DNA of 64,000 nucleotides from Paenibacillus chondroitinus NBRC 15376 (GCF_004000765.1 NZ_BILW01000005.1:124001-188000); one strand, 5' to 3'; positions 1-9,342 are shown, counted from the first letter of the stretch. The notes: generated by a model from the letters alone, not told the origin. A program made the numbers and translations.

Positions 1-56
1 AATAACGACTAACGATAAGATGACAGTTACAAACAATGAAGGAGGCCATTCACACC

Positions 57-2207
57 ATGAAGATCAAGTTCGGCTACAAATATGCGGCCACAATTGCTTT
101 GTCTGCCACAATGGCATTTGGCGCCATAACACCCGTTTGGGCAGATGGCAGTCCAGCCGCCGTAACCATGGCGATAGGTAAGGTACCGATTACGAATAGC
201 AGCTATTTTGAATTAAAGCAAATTCATGTTTTACCTGATCAAAGCGGCAAGATCGCAACGTTCACGATTACGATTCATAATGAAGGCAGCAGTGAATTGC
301 AATTTATTGATTACTGGGCTAGATTGAAAAGTAAATCAGGTAATCAATTCTCAGCGCGCTTGCTGCCTGCTGATAAGGATAAGAACCGGGTAGCCCCCGG
401 TTCTACAACCGATTTAACATTCTATGCAACGGTGAATCCAAGCACGAATCTTCAGGACCTTGTTGTCCAATTCATCAAGTGGGATTTTAGCCAAACGAAT
501 TTCGAACGGGTGCTTGGAGAGGTCGCTGTACCGGAGAATTATACAGATGTCGTTCCCTCTGAAGGTACGGGCACCATTTCGATTGGCGGAGTGGACGTAC
601 GAGCTTCTATTAAAAAATTCGTCAGCAACAAAAACGAGAAATATCATGTTCCTACGGTTTACCTGACCTTGGAGAATGTTGGTAGTCATGCTGTAACTAT
701 ACCTGCTTACTTATTCTCAATTAGGACACAAGACGGGCTCTTGTATCCTTTGGAGGCTAAAGGGATCAAAGATTTGAAAATTAATCCAAAAGAGAGCAAA
801 GAAATTCAGCTCTCAGGTTCGATTCCCGTAGCGGTAGCCGCGGATGCTTGGCAGCTGGCCATTGCGGATACGATTGCGGATTTGAAGCTTAATGTAGCCG
901 TGGCCAACTTCCAACTTCCTGCCGTATCATCTCAAGAAGGTGGTTCCATTGGCAAAGAATATTCTTTTACGAATAAATCGGGCGTTTACACAGCTCAGCT
1001 AGGTGGTCTTCACCGTCTTCCTTGGGAGGATCAAGATCTTTTGACAGCAGATCTAGTCCTAAGCAATAAGGGAGATGAGTCGCTGCCCATTCCGAAGCTG
1101 TCCGGATATTTCCTCCTGGATGATGCGGTTAAAATCGATGCGAAGCTTATCCAGACAGCTAAAGTGATTGGGCTTGGAGCGGGTACAAGCGTTAACCTGC
1201 AGCTTGCCGGCAAATTGCCGTATACGTATGAGTTCTCTCACGTGAAGCTTGTACTTCAAGAGAATGAGGGAGATGAACCAGCTACGGGAACAGAAACAAC
1301 AAGCACAACAACGACGGATGTTCTGGAGTTCTCAACACAAGCTGAACTACAAGCCGTTCCTCTAATTGGATTGGGCGAATCCTACTCGTCGACAGATGTC
1401 GGGCGCAAAGCCAAGTATGCAGTTAGAAGCGTATCGACTTATGAGGACAAAACGAGCATCATGTATTCCGCTATGGTTGAGGTGACTAACCTGGAGAAAA
1501 GATTCACGAACGCCACGAAGCTTGTCGCGAATTTCCGGTCACCGGACGGAACCGTATTCCCGGCTTCTGTTGCGGAAGTGAAGAACAAAATTTCTCCATC
1601 AGGAAAAGGGCTGCTTAACGTTTGGGCGCCTGTGCCAAAAGGCTTTTCAACGGAGAACATGAACTTGCTTCTTGGCGAAGCCGTAACGGAGGGCAAACTG
1701 TCGGAAGGCGACAAAGCTGTAGCTGATTCCTATGTAAATCCAGTTGCCTATACACTGCCAGCGGAAATTACGAAAGTGGCAGATACACTTACAAATGTGG
1801 ACTTATTCCCTTACACGATTAGCATTAATAAAATTGGGACGAGTATTGAGGATAAAGTATTTACACTCAAATTCAACTACGAGTTAACGAAAGAGAAACT
1901 GACCGAAATTAATACCGAAGGCCACAACTTATTGCTTGTATTTGAAGATGGCGGCGGAATTAAACGTTTTGAGAGGAGATTCGATTTCAAAGATTTTGAC
2001 GTCTTCAATGGAGAATCCACGGGGGATGAGGATACGAAGATGCGACTTGGGAAAAGAGAGAATTTCAAAATCTCGATCCCGGATGAAGGCCTTATTTTTA
2101 ATACAAAATTCCTGCAAAAATATACACTTAGTGTGTACGACGAATTCCAGGGGCAACGAAAATTAGTTGCTTCTCAGAAAGCAGATTGGTTTATTACTAC
2201 GGATTAA
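57..2207 (+). CDS. Large secreted protein, paralogue of the protein at 6.9 kb
   Basis: Encodes 716 aa with an N-terminal signal peptide (basic start, hydrophobic core, AxA-like site near VWA). An in-frame ATG at 36 exists, but GGAGG at 41-45 lies inside that reading and 11 nt before the ATG at 57, so 57 is the likely start. The rest is a run of beta-rich segments with wording such as 'LTLENVGSHAVTIP' and 'LVLSNKGDESLPIPK', the style of DUF4352-like extracellular modules. The last 140 residues (FPYTISINKIG...) resemble the C-terminus of the secreted protein at 6921-8672 (YPYEINIKDW...), so the two look paralogous and flank an RND pump. I do not recognise a catalytic motif. Role inferred only: cell-surface partner of the exporter. 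It has its own terminator, so it is not obviously cotranscribed with the pump. Confidence 0.85.
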   Translation: MKIKFGYKYAATIALSATMAFGAITPVWADGSPAAVTMAIGKVPITNSSYFELKQIHVLPDQSGKIATFTITIHNEGSSELQFIDYWARLKSKSGNQFSARLLPADKDKNRVAPGSTTDLTFYATVNPSTNLQDLVVQFIKWDFSQTNFERVLGEVAVPENYTDVVPSEGTGTISIGGVDVRASIKKFVSNKNEKYHVPTVYLTLENVGSHAVTIPAYLFSIRTQDGLLYPLEAKGIKDLKINPKESKEIQLSGSIPVAVAADAWQLAIADTIADLKLNVAVANFQLPAVSSQEGGSIGKEYSFTNKSGVYTAQLGGLHRLPWEDQDLLTADLVLSNKGDESLPIPKLSGYFLLDDAVKIDAKLIQTAKVIGLGAGTSVNLQLAGKLPYTYEFSHVKLVLQENEGDEPATGTETTSTTTTDVLEFSTQAELQAVPLIGLGESYSSTDVGRKAKYAVRSVSTYEDKTSIMYSAMVEVTNLEKRFTNATKLVANFRSPDGTVFPASVAEVKNKISPSGKGLLNVWAPVPKGFSTENMNLLLGEAVTEGKLSEGDKAVADSYVNPVAYTLPAEITKVADTLTNVDLFPYTISINKIGTSIEDKVFTLKFNYELTKEKLTEINTEGHNLLLVFEDGGGIKRFERRFDFKDFDVFNGESTGDEDTKMRLGKRENFKISIPDEGLIFNTKFLQKYTLSVYDEFQGQRKLVASQKADWFITTD

Positions 2208-2219
2208 TAACATACATCT

Positions 2220-2268
2220 AAGGGTTGTCTCAAATGGTCTGCTAAAGCCAATGAGCAGCCCTTTTTTT
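2220..2268 (+). terminator. Rho-independent terminator
   Basis: AAGGGTTG...CAGCCCTT stem followed by a run of seven T, just after the stop of the first secreted protein gene. Confidence 0.75.
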
Positions 2269-2274
2269 GTGTTC

Positions 2275-2337
2275 AGTCATAAGAAGTCATAACAGGAATG
2301 CCCGCCATATGACCAATATATGACTGAAATATGACTT
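2275..2337 (+). promoter_or_regulatory. Cluster of ATGACT/AGTCAT boxes upstream of the RND pump
   Basis: Five copies of one short word are visible: AGTCAT at 2275, AAGTCAT at 2284, ATGAC at 2309, ATGACT at 2320 and ATGACTT at 2331. The last three start exactly 11 bp apart, one helical turn. The same word occurs upstream of the ABC exporter at 40.3 kb, with the nearest box at the same distance from the -10. Inferred to be operator sites of a NarL/DesR-type response regulator. Confidence 0.55.
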
Positions 2338-2344
2338 CACTCAC

Positions 2345-2373
2345 CTGTTTTTATACATAGCCCGAGATATAAT
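2345..2373 (+). promoter_or_regulatory. Candidate activator-dependent promoter of the RND operon
   Basis: A perfect TATAAT at 2368-2373 has only CTGTTT at the -35 position (2345-2350). A poor -35 directly downstream of the ATGACT boxes fits an activator-dependent promoter. Confidence 0.5.
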
Positions 2374-2496
2374 AAACCCAGACCGAAAAAAACATAAATT
2401 TTCCAATGTAATTTTATGTTTTGTTAAGAAATTCCAAGTATGATGGTTGAGTGAGTGTTTCAAAGTATTAAAGCTGGTGATAGGGGAGAAGTGAGA

Positions 2497-5400
2497 ATGA
2501 TCAAGTTAACCGAGTTTTCAATGAAAAATGTAGCAGCAATTTTCATTCTGATGCTGCTGTTAGTCGTAGGTGGTACGTACTCCACAACGACGCTCAAGGT
2601 AGAAAGCTTTCCAGACATTACTTTTCCGGTCGTCATTGTAAGTACTACATACGTAGCGCCTCCTAAGGACGTGCTAGACGAAGTTACGAAGCCGCTCGAA
2701 AAGGCGGTTGCAGGATTAGACGGTTTAAAGACCCTTAGCTCAAGTTCACAGGATAATTACTCACAAATTATTCTGGAGCTTGAACAGGATAAGAAACCGG
2801 AAGATGTGAAGAAGGACGTTGAGAGCTTAATTTCCAACGTTAAGCTTCCGCAGGGATCTGAGAAGCCTAAGGTGTTAACAGCCGGCTTTGCTTCCGAACC
2901 GGTCTATTATCTAGCCGTATACGGTGATGAGGGAATGAACCAAGCTGAGCTGGATAATGCGTACAAGGATACAATTCTTCCAGGCTTTAATGGACTTAAA
3001 GGGGTTGACCATGTCGACTCTGTCGGTAACCAGGACGCTGTGCTCACAATTAAGCTGGATGCGCCTGCGATTAACAACTATGGCTTAACTCCAGCGGATG
3101 TATCTGGATCCATTAAGGCAGCATTGGTTTCCAGCCCTGCAGGTACCGTGGATTTCAATGGTAACCAACAGATGGTTCGTGTAAAAGGCGAGATGGATAC
3201 TATCTACAATTTGGATAATTTAAAAATTACGACGAAAGCAGGCGATACGCTTCTCCTTAAGCAAATAGCCAAGGTTGAAGCCATTAGCGAGTCCAAATTT
3301 ATTGCCAGATTAGACGATAAACCGGCGATTGGTGTGCTTTTGTACAAAACCAAAGCAGCCAACGCCGTTGAATTTGCAGACAGCGCAGATAAACTAATGA
3401 CAGACTGGGCTCAGACTTTGCCTGGTGTGAAGTTCCACAAAATTTATAACTCAGCCAACGATATCAAAGATTCTATCCATGGAATGGTCCAAGAAGGCGG
3501 CTTAGGTGCAATCCTGGCATCTGTCATGATCTTGCTGTTCCTTCGTAATATACGCATGACACTGATCGTACTCGTTTCCATTCCTCTATCGATTCTCGTC
3601 ACGCTGTTAGTCATGGGACCATTGGGCATTTCCCTGAATATCATGACGCTTGGCGGTATGGCGATTGCGGTTGGCCGGGTCGTGGACGACAGTATCGTCG
3701 TTATCGAAAATATTTATAGTCAGCTGCAAGTGGCCCAACAACGTAATGAATCCGTTATTCGATTAGCAACGAAACAAGTTTCGAGTGCAATTACGTCTTC
3801 AACCATTACAACCGTAGGTGTATTTGGTCCGATCGGCTTCGTAAGCGGTGTTGTCGGCGAAGTATTCCGTCCTTTTGCGATAACGCTGGTTGTTGCTCTT
3901 TTATCTTCATTAATTGTAGCGTTAACTGTCATTCCCATGTTGGCGAAGCTGATGGTGCTTAAATCCAACAAACTTACCAACCACGATGAAAATCACGTTG
4001 GACCGATGGGTGAAAAGTATAAGAAAGCGATTATCTGGTCTTTAAACAACCGCATCAAAACGCTTTTGATAGCCGGAGTAGCCCTTATTCTTTCTATTGT
4101 TATTACGGTTCCGAATTTAGCGGTGGCCTTCATGCCAAACAGTGAAGCTGTGAAACAAGGCGCAATTGAAATAAAAATGCCTCGTGAAACATCCATTGAG
4201 ATGATGAATGAAAAATCCAAGGAACTAGAAAGAGAATTAAAGCAGCATAAAGATAAATTAGGAAATCCTGCATTCAAGTATATTGAATCCCTAGTTGGTT
4301 ATAACCAAAGCAGCGATCGGTATGCCTATAGAGCGATGATGTTCTTCGAATTAACCGCAGACACAGATGCGACAGAGGCTGTCAAAATCTACAAAGAAGA
4401 TATGCTGAAATTGATGCCGCCAGGTTCGGATGTCAACATCCAGTTATTTACGGGTGGACCTCCAACATCAACAGGCTCTGATTTTGCCTACTCGCTGAAG
4501 GGCGATGACCAGTTATATCTCCAGCAAGCTGCTAAGATGGTAGAAGATAAGCTGAAAGAGTTTCCAGAAATAAACGATATCAAAGATAGTCTGAGTGATT
4601 CTAAAACGGAAGTTGAGATTACGGTCGATCAAAATAAGGCACGATTGTACGGACTATCTTCAGCGCAAATTCTACAATCTGTTAGTTCCTGGATCGCAGA
4701 AGAAAAGCTCGGAGATTTGAAGTTTAACAATGTTACTTATGCAACCAAAGTTATGCTTAATCCAATGTATAAAAATTCCGTGGATAAATTAGGCACATTC
4801 TTGGTCAAAACAACTACGGGTCAAACGATCCAGTTAAATGAAGTCGCTCATATAGCGCAAATTGACGCGCCTAACAGCATCAGTCGTGAAGATGAAGAAC
4901 AAATTGTAAGTGTAAGCGCCAAAATTGACAGTACGGATAAAGGCGGCGTGAGCCAAAAAATAACGGCTGAACTGGCAAAGCTGGAGCTGCCGTCTGGGGT
5001 CTCACGTGAAGTCAAAGGGGTTTCTGATGATATTAACAGAAGCTTTATGCAAATGTTTGTCGCCATCTTTGCATCCATTTTCATTGTTTACATTGTCATG
5101 GTAATCGCATTTGGTAACGCAAGAGCGCCACTGGCTATTCTTTTCTCACTGCCGCTTGCGGCTATTGGAGGGCTTCTAGGGCTTCTGATTACGGGAGAAT
5201 CCATCAATGTTACCTCACTCATCGGATTCCTCATGCTGATCGGTATCGTTGTAACGAACGCGATTGTACTTGTAGACCGTGTACAGCAGCTTAGGGAGTA
5301 TGGCCATTCCATCCGTGATGCACTTATTGAGGCAGGGATTACACGTTTAAGACCGATCATTATGACGGCAGGCGCAACGATTATTGCCCTACTGCCGCTT

Positions 5401-5607
5401 GGATTAGGTTTATCCAAAGGGACCATTATCTCCAAAGGATTGGCGGTCGTTGTTATTGGGGGACTTACGACTTCAACGTTGTTAACACTTGTTATTGTAC
5501 CGATAATGTATGAGATTTTATTTAAAAAGAGAGATCGTCGTTGGTTCAAAAGAAAAGGGAAATCGTCAACCATACAAACGGAGCAAGCACCGTCTGCGCT
5601 TCAATAA
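2497..5607 (+). CDS. RND-family efflux transporter (SwrC/AcrB-like)
   Basis: 1036-aa inner-membrane pump of the HAE1/AcrB type, the size expected for the family. An N-terminal TM anchor (~res. 13-33) is followed by a large extracytoplasmic domain, TM2-6 (~345-490), a cytoplasmic stretch with TM7 near 530, a second extracytoplasmic domain (~550-860) and TM8-12. The TM4 proton-relay motif is intact: VGRVVDDSIVVIEN carries the Asp-Asp pair equivalent to AcrB D407/D408. Start taken at 2497 (MIKLTEF) because AGGGGAGAAG sits just before it; 14 upstream in-frame codons look untranslated. It heads an operon with an adaptor and a secreted protein. In Gram-positives the known relative SwrC/YerP of B. 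subtilis exports lipopeptides such as surfactin; the substrate here is unknown. Confidence 0.93.
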   Translation: MIKLTEFSMKNVAAIFILMLLLVVGGTYSTTTLKVESFPDITFPVVIVSTTYVAPPKDVLDEVTKPLEKAVAGLDGLKTLSSSSQDNYSQIILELEQDKKPEDVKKDVESLISNVKLPQGSEKPKVLTAGFASEPVYYLAVYGDEGMNQAELDNAYKDTILPGFNGLKGVDHVDSVGNQDAVLTIKLDAPAINNYGLTPADVSGSIKAALVSSPAGTVDFNGNQQMVRVKGEMDTIYNLDNLKITTKAGDTLLLKQIAKVEAISESKFIARLDDKPAIGVLLYKTKAANAVEFADSADKLMTDWAQTLPGVKFHKIYNSANDIKDSIHGMVQEGGLGAILASVMILLFLRNIRMTLIVLVSIPLSILVTLLVMGPLGISLNIMTLGGMAIAVGRVVDDSIVVIENIYSQLQVAQQRNESVIRLATKQVSSAITSSTITTVGVFGPIGFVSGVVGEVFRPFAITLVVALLSSLIVALTVIPMLAKLMVLKSNKLTNHDENHVGPMGEKYKKAIIWSLNNRIKTLLIAGVALILSIVITVPNLAVAFMPNSEAVKQGAIEIKMPRETSIEMMNEKSKELERELKQHKDKLGNPAFKYIESLVGYNQSSDRYAYRAMMFFELTADTDATEAVKIYKEDMLKLMPPGSDVNIQLFTGGPPTSTGSDFAYSLKGDDQLYLQQAAKMVEDKLKEFPEINDIKDSLSDSKTEVEITVDQNKARLYGLSSAQILQSVSSWIAEEKLGDLKFNNVTYATKVMLNPMYKNSVDKLGTFLVKTTTGQTIQLNEVAHIAQIDAPNSISREDEEQIVSVSAKIDSTDKGGVSQKITAELAKLELPSGVSREVKGVSDDINRSFMQMFVAIFASIFIVYIVMVIAFGNARAPLAILFSLPLAAIGGLLGLLITGESINVTSLIGFLMLIGIVVTNAIVLVDRVQQLREYGHSIRDALIEAGITRLRPIIMTAGATIIALLPLGLGLSKGTIISKGLAVVVIGGLTTSTLLTLVIVPIMYEILFKKRDRRWFKRKGKSSTIQTEQAPSALQ

Positions 5608-5636
5608 GCTGAATTGGGGAAAAGGAGAAATCGAAT

Positions 5637-6896
5637 ATGAAACGTCAGTTGTTCACGATTAAGCAAAGTGCCAAATTATTCGGTGTCGTCGCGCTTAGCG
5701 CGGCGATCATCGCAGGATGTTCCGCATCACCTGCTGCAAGCCCGAGCGCAACGCCGGGAACTGCTGCCGAGCAAGGAGTTAAAGTTGTAAAAACGGCTAA
5801 AATTGCTAAACAAAAGATTGGTAATCCGATCGAGCAAGTAGGGGATGTTGTCTCTTCTATACAATTGGATGTGGTAGCGAAGTCAGGCGGGGAAGTTATT
5901 GAAATTCTTAAAAAACGCGGAGATAAAGTTGAAAAAGGCGATGTGCTGTTCCGCTTGGATCCGACCGATGTTTTGATTCAAAAAGACTTGAATACCGTGA
6001 GTATCAAAGGAGCCCAGGCCGGGCTTGTTGAAGCTAAACAGAAGACGGCCAACGGGATTGCTGATGCCAAAGACGGGGTGTCCAAATTAGAAACAGCCGT
6101 TAGCGATCTTGAGAAGGCCTATAACAAGGCTCGTAATGAATACGATCTGGGTACAGCAACGAAAACGCAGTTAGAACAGTCCGAAACAGCGCTAACAAAT
6201 ATGAAAAAAGATTTGGAGAGCGCACGTAGAACGCTGAAAACTGCGCAAGAGACGAATTCTCTTGCGCAGGTGGAGACTAGTCTGGAGTCAGCACAGGTAA
6301 GTGCACGGAGCATTGATAGAACGTTAAGCAACCTCGATGTAAAAGCGCCTGCTTCCGGTGTGCTAACGGATCTCAATGTGACCGTTGGTGAAACTTTATC
6401 ACCAGGCGGCCGTGTCGGTGAAGTGCAGCAGACGAACCCGGTCAAAATCAAGTCTCAACTGACCGAAGCATCGGCAGCTCTCGTTCGAGGCAAAAACGAA
6501 CTTATTTTCTACATACCAGACGTTACAGACAAAGCGAGCGCTAAAGTCACGTATTTATCCGATGTGATCAATGGTCAATCCAAGGCCTATGATTTGGAGT
6601 TAGAGGTTCCGAATCCGGATGGCAAGTTGAAACCGGGCTCCAAAGCCCAAGTCGAGCTTACTAAAGACGATGAACAAATCGTACCGGTTATCCCGAGCCT
6701 TAGTATCGTCCGCGAAGGCGGCGACAGCTATGTGTATATCGCGAACGGGGAAACCGTACAAAAGCGTAAGGTTGAACTTGGTCGCTTAAACGAAACGAAT
6801 CAAGAAGTATTATCCGGTGTTAAGGAAGGCGAGATGCTCGTAATTTCCGGACAGCACCAGCTGAAAGATCAAGATAAAATCAAAGTGAGCAACTAG
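5637..6896 (+). CDS. RND efflux adaptor, membrane-fusion lipoprotein
   Basis: 419 aa, HlyD/MFP family. The signal peptide ends in a lipobox (IAGC, Cys28), so the protein should be lipid-anchored outside the membrane. A lipoyl-like half (VVAKSGGEVIEILKKRGDKV) leads to an alpha-helical coiled coil (~res. 120-215) and then the second lipoyl half (LDVKAPASGVLTDLNV) and a C-terminal beta domain. Lies 29 bp after the pump gene with AAAGGAG before the ATG, so it is translated from the same message. In diderms this protein bridges to an outer-membrane channel; here no such partner is expected, and the adjacent secreted protein is the obvious candidate to contact it (inference). Confidence 0.9.
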   Translation: MKRQLFTIKQSAKLFGVVALSAAIIAGCSASPAASPSATPGTAAEQGVKVVKTAKIAKQKIGNPIEQVGDVVSSIQLDVVAKSGGEVIEILKKRGDKVEKGDVLFRLDPTDVLIQKDLNTVSIKGAQAGLVEAKQKTANGIADAKDGVSKLETAVSDLEKAYNKARNEYDLGTATKTQLEQSETALTNMKKDLESARRTLKTAQETNSLAQVETSLESAQVSARSIDRTLSNLDVKAPASGVLTDLNVTVGETLSPGGRVGEVQQTNPVKIKSQLTEASAALVRGKNELIFYIPDVTDKASAKVTYLSDVINGQSKAYDLELEVPNPDGKLKPGSKAQVELTKDDEQIVPVIPSLSIVREGGDSYVYIANGETVQKRKVELGRLNETNQEVLSGVKEGEMLVISGQHQLKDQDKIKVSN

Positions 6897-6920
6897 CAGG
6901 GGCTCAAGGAGGAGAACTAC

Positions 6921-8672
6921 GTGAATAAGAAAATGAAGAGATCACTGGCCACTATTGTACTAACCGCTGCACTTTTAACTACCGCTTCTTTTCCTGCATG
7001 GGCTGCGGAGGGTGTGAGCTCGGCAGTTTTCGCTCAAACAAGCACGAATACCAGCTATGCGCTGACAGATAAAGTTGAAGTGGAAATCAAAAGTATACTC
7101 AACCAGCATGAATCGGATTCAACGAAGCTGGGAGCAGTCATTCGGATTAAAAATACGACCGATAAAATAACTCGTGTCCCTGATTTTGAATTGCGTGTTC
7201 GCATGGCGGATGGCATTGAATATACGCTGCAGCCGAGTGCCAAAAATCTAAAGTCTATACTACCGAAGACGCAGCAAGAGCTTAGCTATCTAACGAATGC
7301 AGAACGCAGCGACGATGCTGAGCTTAGTGAGCTTAGCTTTGTAGATGTGGATATGGAAGTTTATCCTAAAAAAGAAACAACACTGCTGAGCGTACCGGTT
7401 GACGCGGCGCTCGTGTGGAAAGGCAGTGACAGCACAATCACCAAAGCTTCTGCGCTTCTGAAGTGGGGCGAGGCTTTCACGCTGCCATCACTGAGGACAT
7501 CGGTAGGCTTCATTCCTGTGGATATCCACAAGGAAATTACAGCCAAAGGCGTGTCTACTGTTGTGCAAATTCAGGTCGTCAATCCAACGAATGAACGTCA
7601 AACCGTGCCGAATTTCGGAATCGATGGCAAGACGGAGAGCAAGGTTTATTCCGGCGATCGTGCTGAAGCTTCCGTTGTGCTTGATCCGGGTGAGAAAAAG
7701 TATATCCATATCGTGATCCCAACCGATTTGGACACCGAATTCACGAGTTTGAATGTCGTGACGCCAGAGAGTTTCTTCGCCTCGCAGGGGGATGGCAAGA
7801 TGCAAGAAGATACTTACCGTGTAGGACGCGCGAACATTTTACTGCCTGTTGGAGCGGCGACACAAGGCGTCATTCCGGCACCAGATTACACATTGGGAAC
7901 GCCAGTTAAACTGGATTCCACGAATAAATTTGTACCGTCCAATGTCGATGTGTCGCTTGTTGAACTGCATGTCACCAACAATGAAGATGATGGATTCAAT
8001 ACGGCAGTTGCCAAATTTAAACTAACGAATAACAGCGATCGTCCAGTCCCAATTCCAGCGATACAAACGGAGCTTGTAAGTAAAGACGGCTTTGCTTATG
8101 GAGGAAGAAGACAGTTGGCAACTGCGCTTAGTGTTGTTCCTAAGGCATCTTATGTTGTCAGCTATTCCTATGCGCTTCCTGCTTCCGAAACGGGTGAGGG
8201 CTTGAAGATGAACTTATACAGCCAGCAAGTTAGCGGAGATACGGTGTATAAGTCACTGCTAGCAACTGCGAAAGTGCCCGTACAGGCCAACGAGACAACG
8301 AGTAAAGTGCTTAACGTTTATCCTTACGAGATCAATATTAAGGACTGGAGTATATCAGCGATATACCAAGCTTCCTTGACCTACGATTACAAGTTGAAGC
8401 TGGAGCTGGACATCAAACCGGATAAACAAGTAACCGCCGATAAGTATAACAACATGCTTTCCTTTGAGTTATTTGATAAAGTTGGCAATCCTGTCGGAAA
8501 AACAACGAGAGATTTGTCAGGCGAAGGAAGATTGTACAATGGTACGAACACAATTGACCTAAGTGCGAGATCCGGTCAACTGGATTTCCCGATCCAAGTC
8601 AAAGTTTATGAGACCTTTACGAACGAATACGGAGAAACGGTTAAACGATTCCTTACAACGTTCAAACAATAG
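6921..8672 (+). CDS. Secreted protein, third gene of the RND operon
   Basis: 583 aa with a signal peptide (TTASFPAWAA). Beta-rich modules are rich in phrases such as 'VRIKNTTDKITRVPDFEL' and 'KFKLTNNSDRPVPIP', matching the style of the protein at 57-2207; the C-termini (YPYEINI..., then a strand-rich tail ending VYETFTNEYGE) align loosely. Begins 24 bp after the adaptor stop with AAGGAGGAG as RBS and ends in a strong terminator, so pump, adaptor and this protein form one operon. No enzyme motif seen. Probably works with the pump at the wall-membrane interface; that is inference from context. Confidence 0.88.
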   Translation: MNKKMKRSLATIVLTAALLTTASFPAWAAEGVSSAVFAQTSTNTSYALTDKVEVEIKSILNQHESDSTKLGAVIRIKNTTDKITRVPDFELRVRMADGIEYTLQPSAKNLKSILPKTQQELSYLTNAERSDDAELSELSFVDVDMEVYPKKETTLLSVPVDAALVWKGSDSTITKASALLKWGEAFTLPSLRTSVGFIPVDIHKEITAKGVSTVVQIQVVNPTNERQTVPNFGIDGKTESKVYSGDRAEASVVLDPGEKKYIHIVIPTDLDTEFTSLNVVTPESFFASQGDGKMQEDTYRVGRANILLPVGAATQGVIPAPDYTLGTPVKLDSTNKFVPSNVDVSLVELHVTNNEDDGFNTAVAKFKLTNNSDRPVPIPAIQTELVSKDGFAYGGRRQLATALSVVPKASYVVSYSYALPASETGEGLKMNLYSQQVSGDTVYKSLLATAKVPVQANETTSKVLNVYPYEINIKDWSISAIYQASLTYDYKLKLELDIKPDKQVTADKYNNMLSFELFDKVGNPVGKTTRDLSGEGRLYNGTNTIDLSARSGQLDFPIQVKVYETFTNEYGETVKRFLTTFKQ

Positions 8673-8689
8673 TCTTTCAATGGATAAAT

Positions 8690-8734
8690 CGCCTGGTGGT
8701 GCATGAAGCACTGCTAGGCGGTTTTTCGTTTTTA
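8690..8734 (+). terminator. Terminator of the RND operon
   Basis: 13-bp stem CGCCTGGTGGTGC / GCACTGCTAGGCG (three G·U pairs), loop ATGAA, followed by T-rich sequence. Confidence 0.85.
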
Positions 8735-8828
8735 TCGTGCATGCAGGATGTTCGTGAGGGGGACTCATAAGTCTGATCTGTTTTGGATAAGATAGGTTTA
8801 TCGATTTCATTAAAACGGAGTGATTGCG

Positions 8829-8993
8829 ATGAACTGGATATATTGGGCTAAATTATATGATTCCAAGTTTCAAGCGGGCTGTCTGGCGAAAAGAATGGAA
8901 GAAGACTGGTGGATTTACGGGTATGAATGCCCACAAGAAGTGGAAGTTTTCAAGTCGAAAAAGGGACGTTTCGGCGTTCGTTACAATACGTAA
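8829..8993 (+). CDS. Small conserved-looking protein, 54 aa
   Basis: Open frame MNWIYWAKLYDS...RFGVRYNT* of 54 aa preceded by CGGAGTGA about 8 nt before the ATG. Rich in Trp/Tyr and basic residues (EDWWIYGYECP, KSKKGRFGVRY), with two Cys. The good RBS and the position between two transcription units support it being real. Function unknown. Confidence 0.6.
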   Translation: MNWIYWAKLYDSKFQAGCLAKRMEEDWWIYGYECPQEVEVFKSKKGRFGVRYNT

Positions 8994-9082
8994 TTTCCTG
9001 CATTTTATCTAAAAATTAACGCTTGACTTACCACTCGCGCTTAGTGTATATTTATTTTTGTCGCTGTTGAGCGGCAACATGA

Positions 9083-9159
9083 CGCGGGGTGGAGCAGCTC
9101 GGTAGCTCGTCGGGCTCATAACCCGAAGGCCGCAGGTTCAAATCCTGCCCCCGCAACCA
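9083..9159 (+). tRNA. Initiator tRNA-fMet (CAT)
   Basis: 77 nt with encoded CCA. Anticodon CAT at 9117-9119. Initiator hallmarks are present: unpaired C1/A72 at the end of the acceptor stem and three consecutive G-C pairs (GGG/CCC) next to the anticodon loop. T-arm GTTCAAAT is normal. Confidence 0.95.
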
Positions 9160-9169
9160 AATTTTATTT

Positions 9170-9243
9170 GGGCCTATAGCTCAGTTGGTTAGAGCGGTCG
9201 GCTCATAACCGATTGGTCGGGGGTTCGAGTCCCTCTGGGCCCA
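9170..9243 (+). tRNA. tRNA with CAT anticodon, probably Ile2 (or elongator Met)
   Basis: 74 nt cloverleaf, acceptor GGGCCTA/TGGGCCC, discriminator A, anticodon CAT, no encoded CCA (TAG follows). It begins 11 nt after the fMet gene. It lacks initiator features. The overall sequence (GGGCCTATAGCTCAGTTGG start, GGCTCATAACC anticodon arm) resembles lysidine-type tRNA-Ile(CAU) of Bacillus more than elongator Met, but the distinction rests on a C34 modification by TilS that sequence cannot prove. Confidence 0.85.
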
Positions 9244-9251
9244 TAGTAGTG

Positions 9252-9277
9252 AAACCCTTGGAATAAGGGTTTTTTTA
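9252..9277 (+). terminator. tRNA operon terminator
   Basis: AAACCCTT GGAAT AAGGGTTT followed by seven T, nine bases after the second tRNA. Confidence 0.9.
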
Positions 9278-9294
9278 TTTTTTAGAAGATAAAA

Positions 9295-9342
9295 ACAAGC
9301 CTCTTATTTTCATCAATCGTTTGATGATGATGAGGGGCTTGT
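9295..9342. other. Long imperfect hairpin
   Basis: ACAAGCC (9295-9301) pairs with GGCTTGT (9336-9342) and an inner CATCAA/TTGATG pair closes a 4-nt loop. It lies between the tRNA terminator and the next gene, without a clear T-tract. It may be a second terminator or a leader structure. Confidence 0.4.

Noticed and set aside
9170..9243. Second CAT tRNA as another initiator tRNA
   Set aside because: Its acceptor end is fully paired and it lacks the three G-C pairs beside the anticodon loop.
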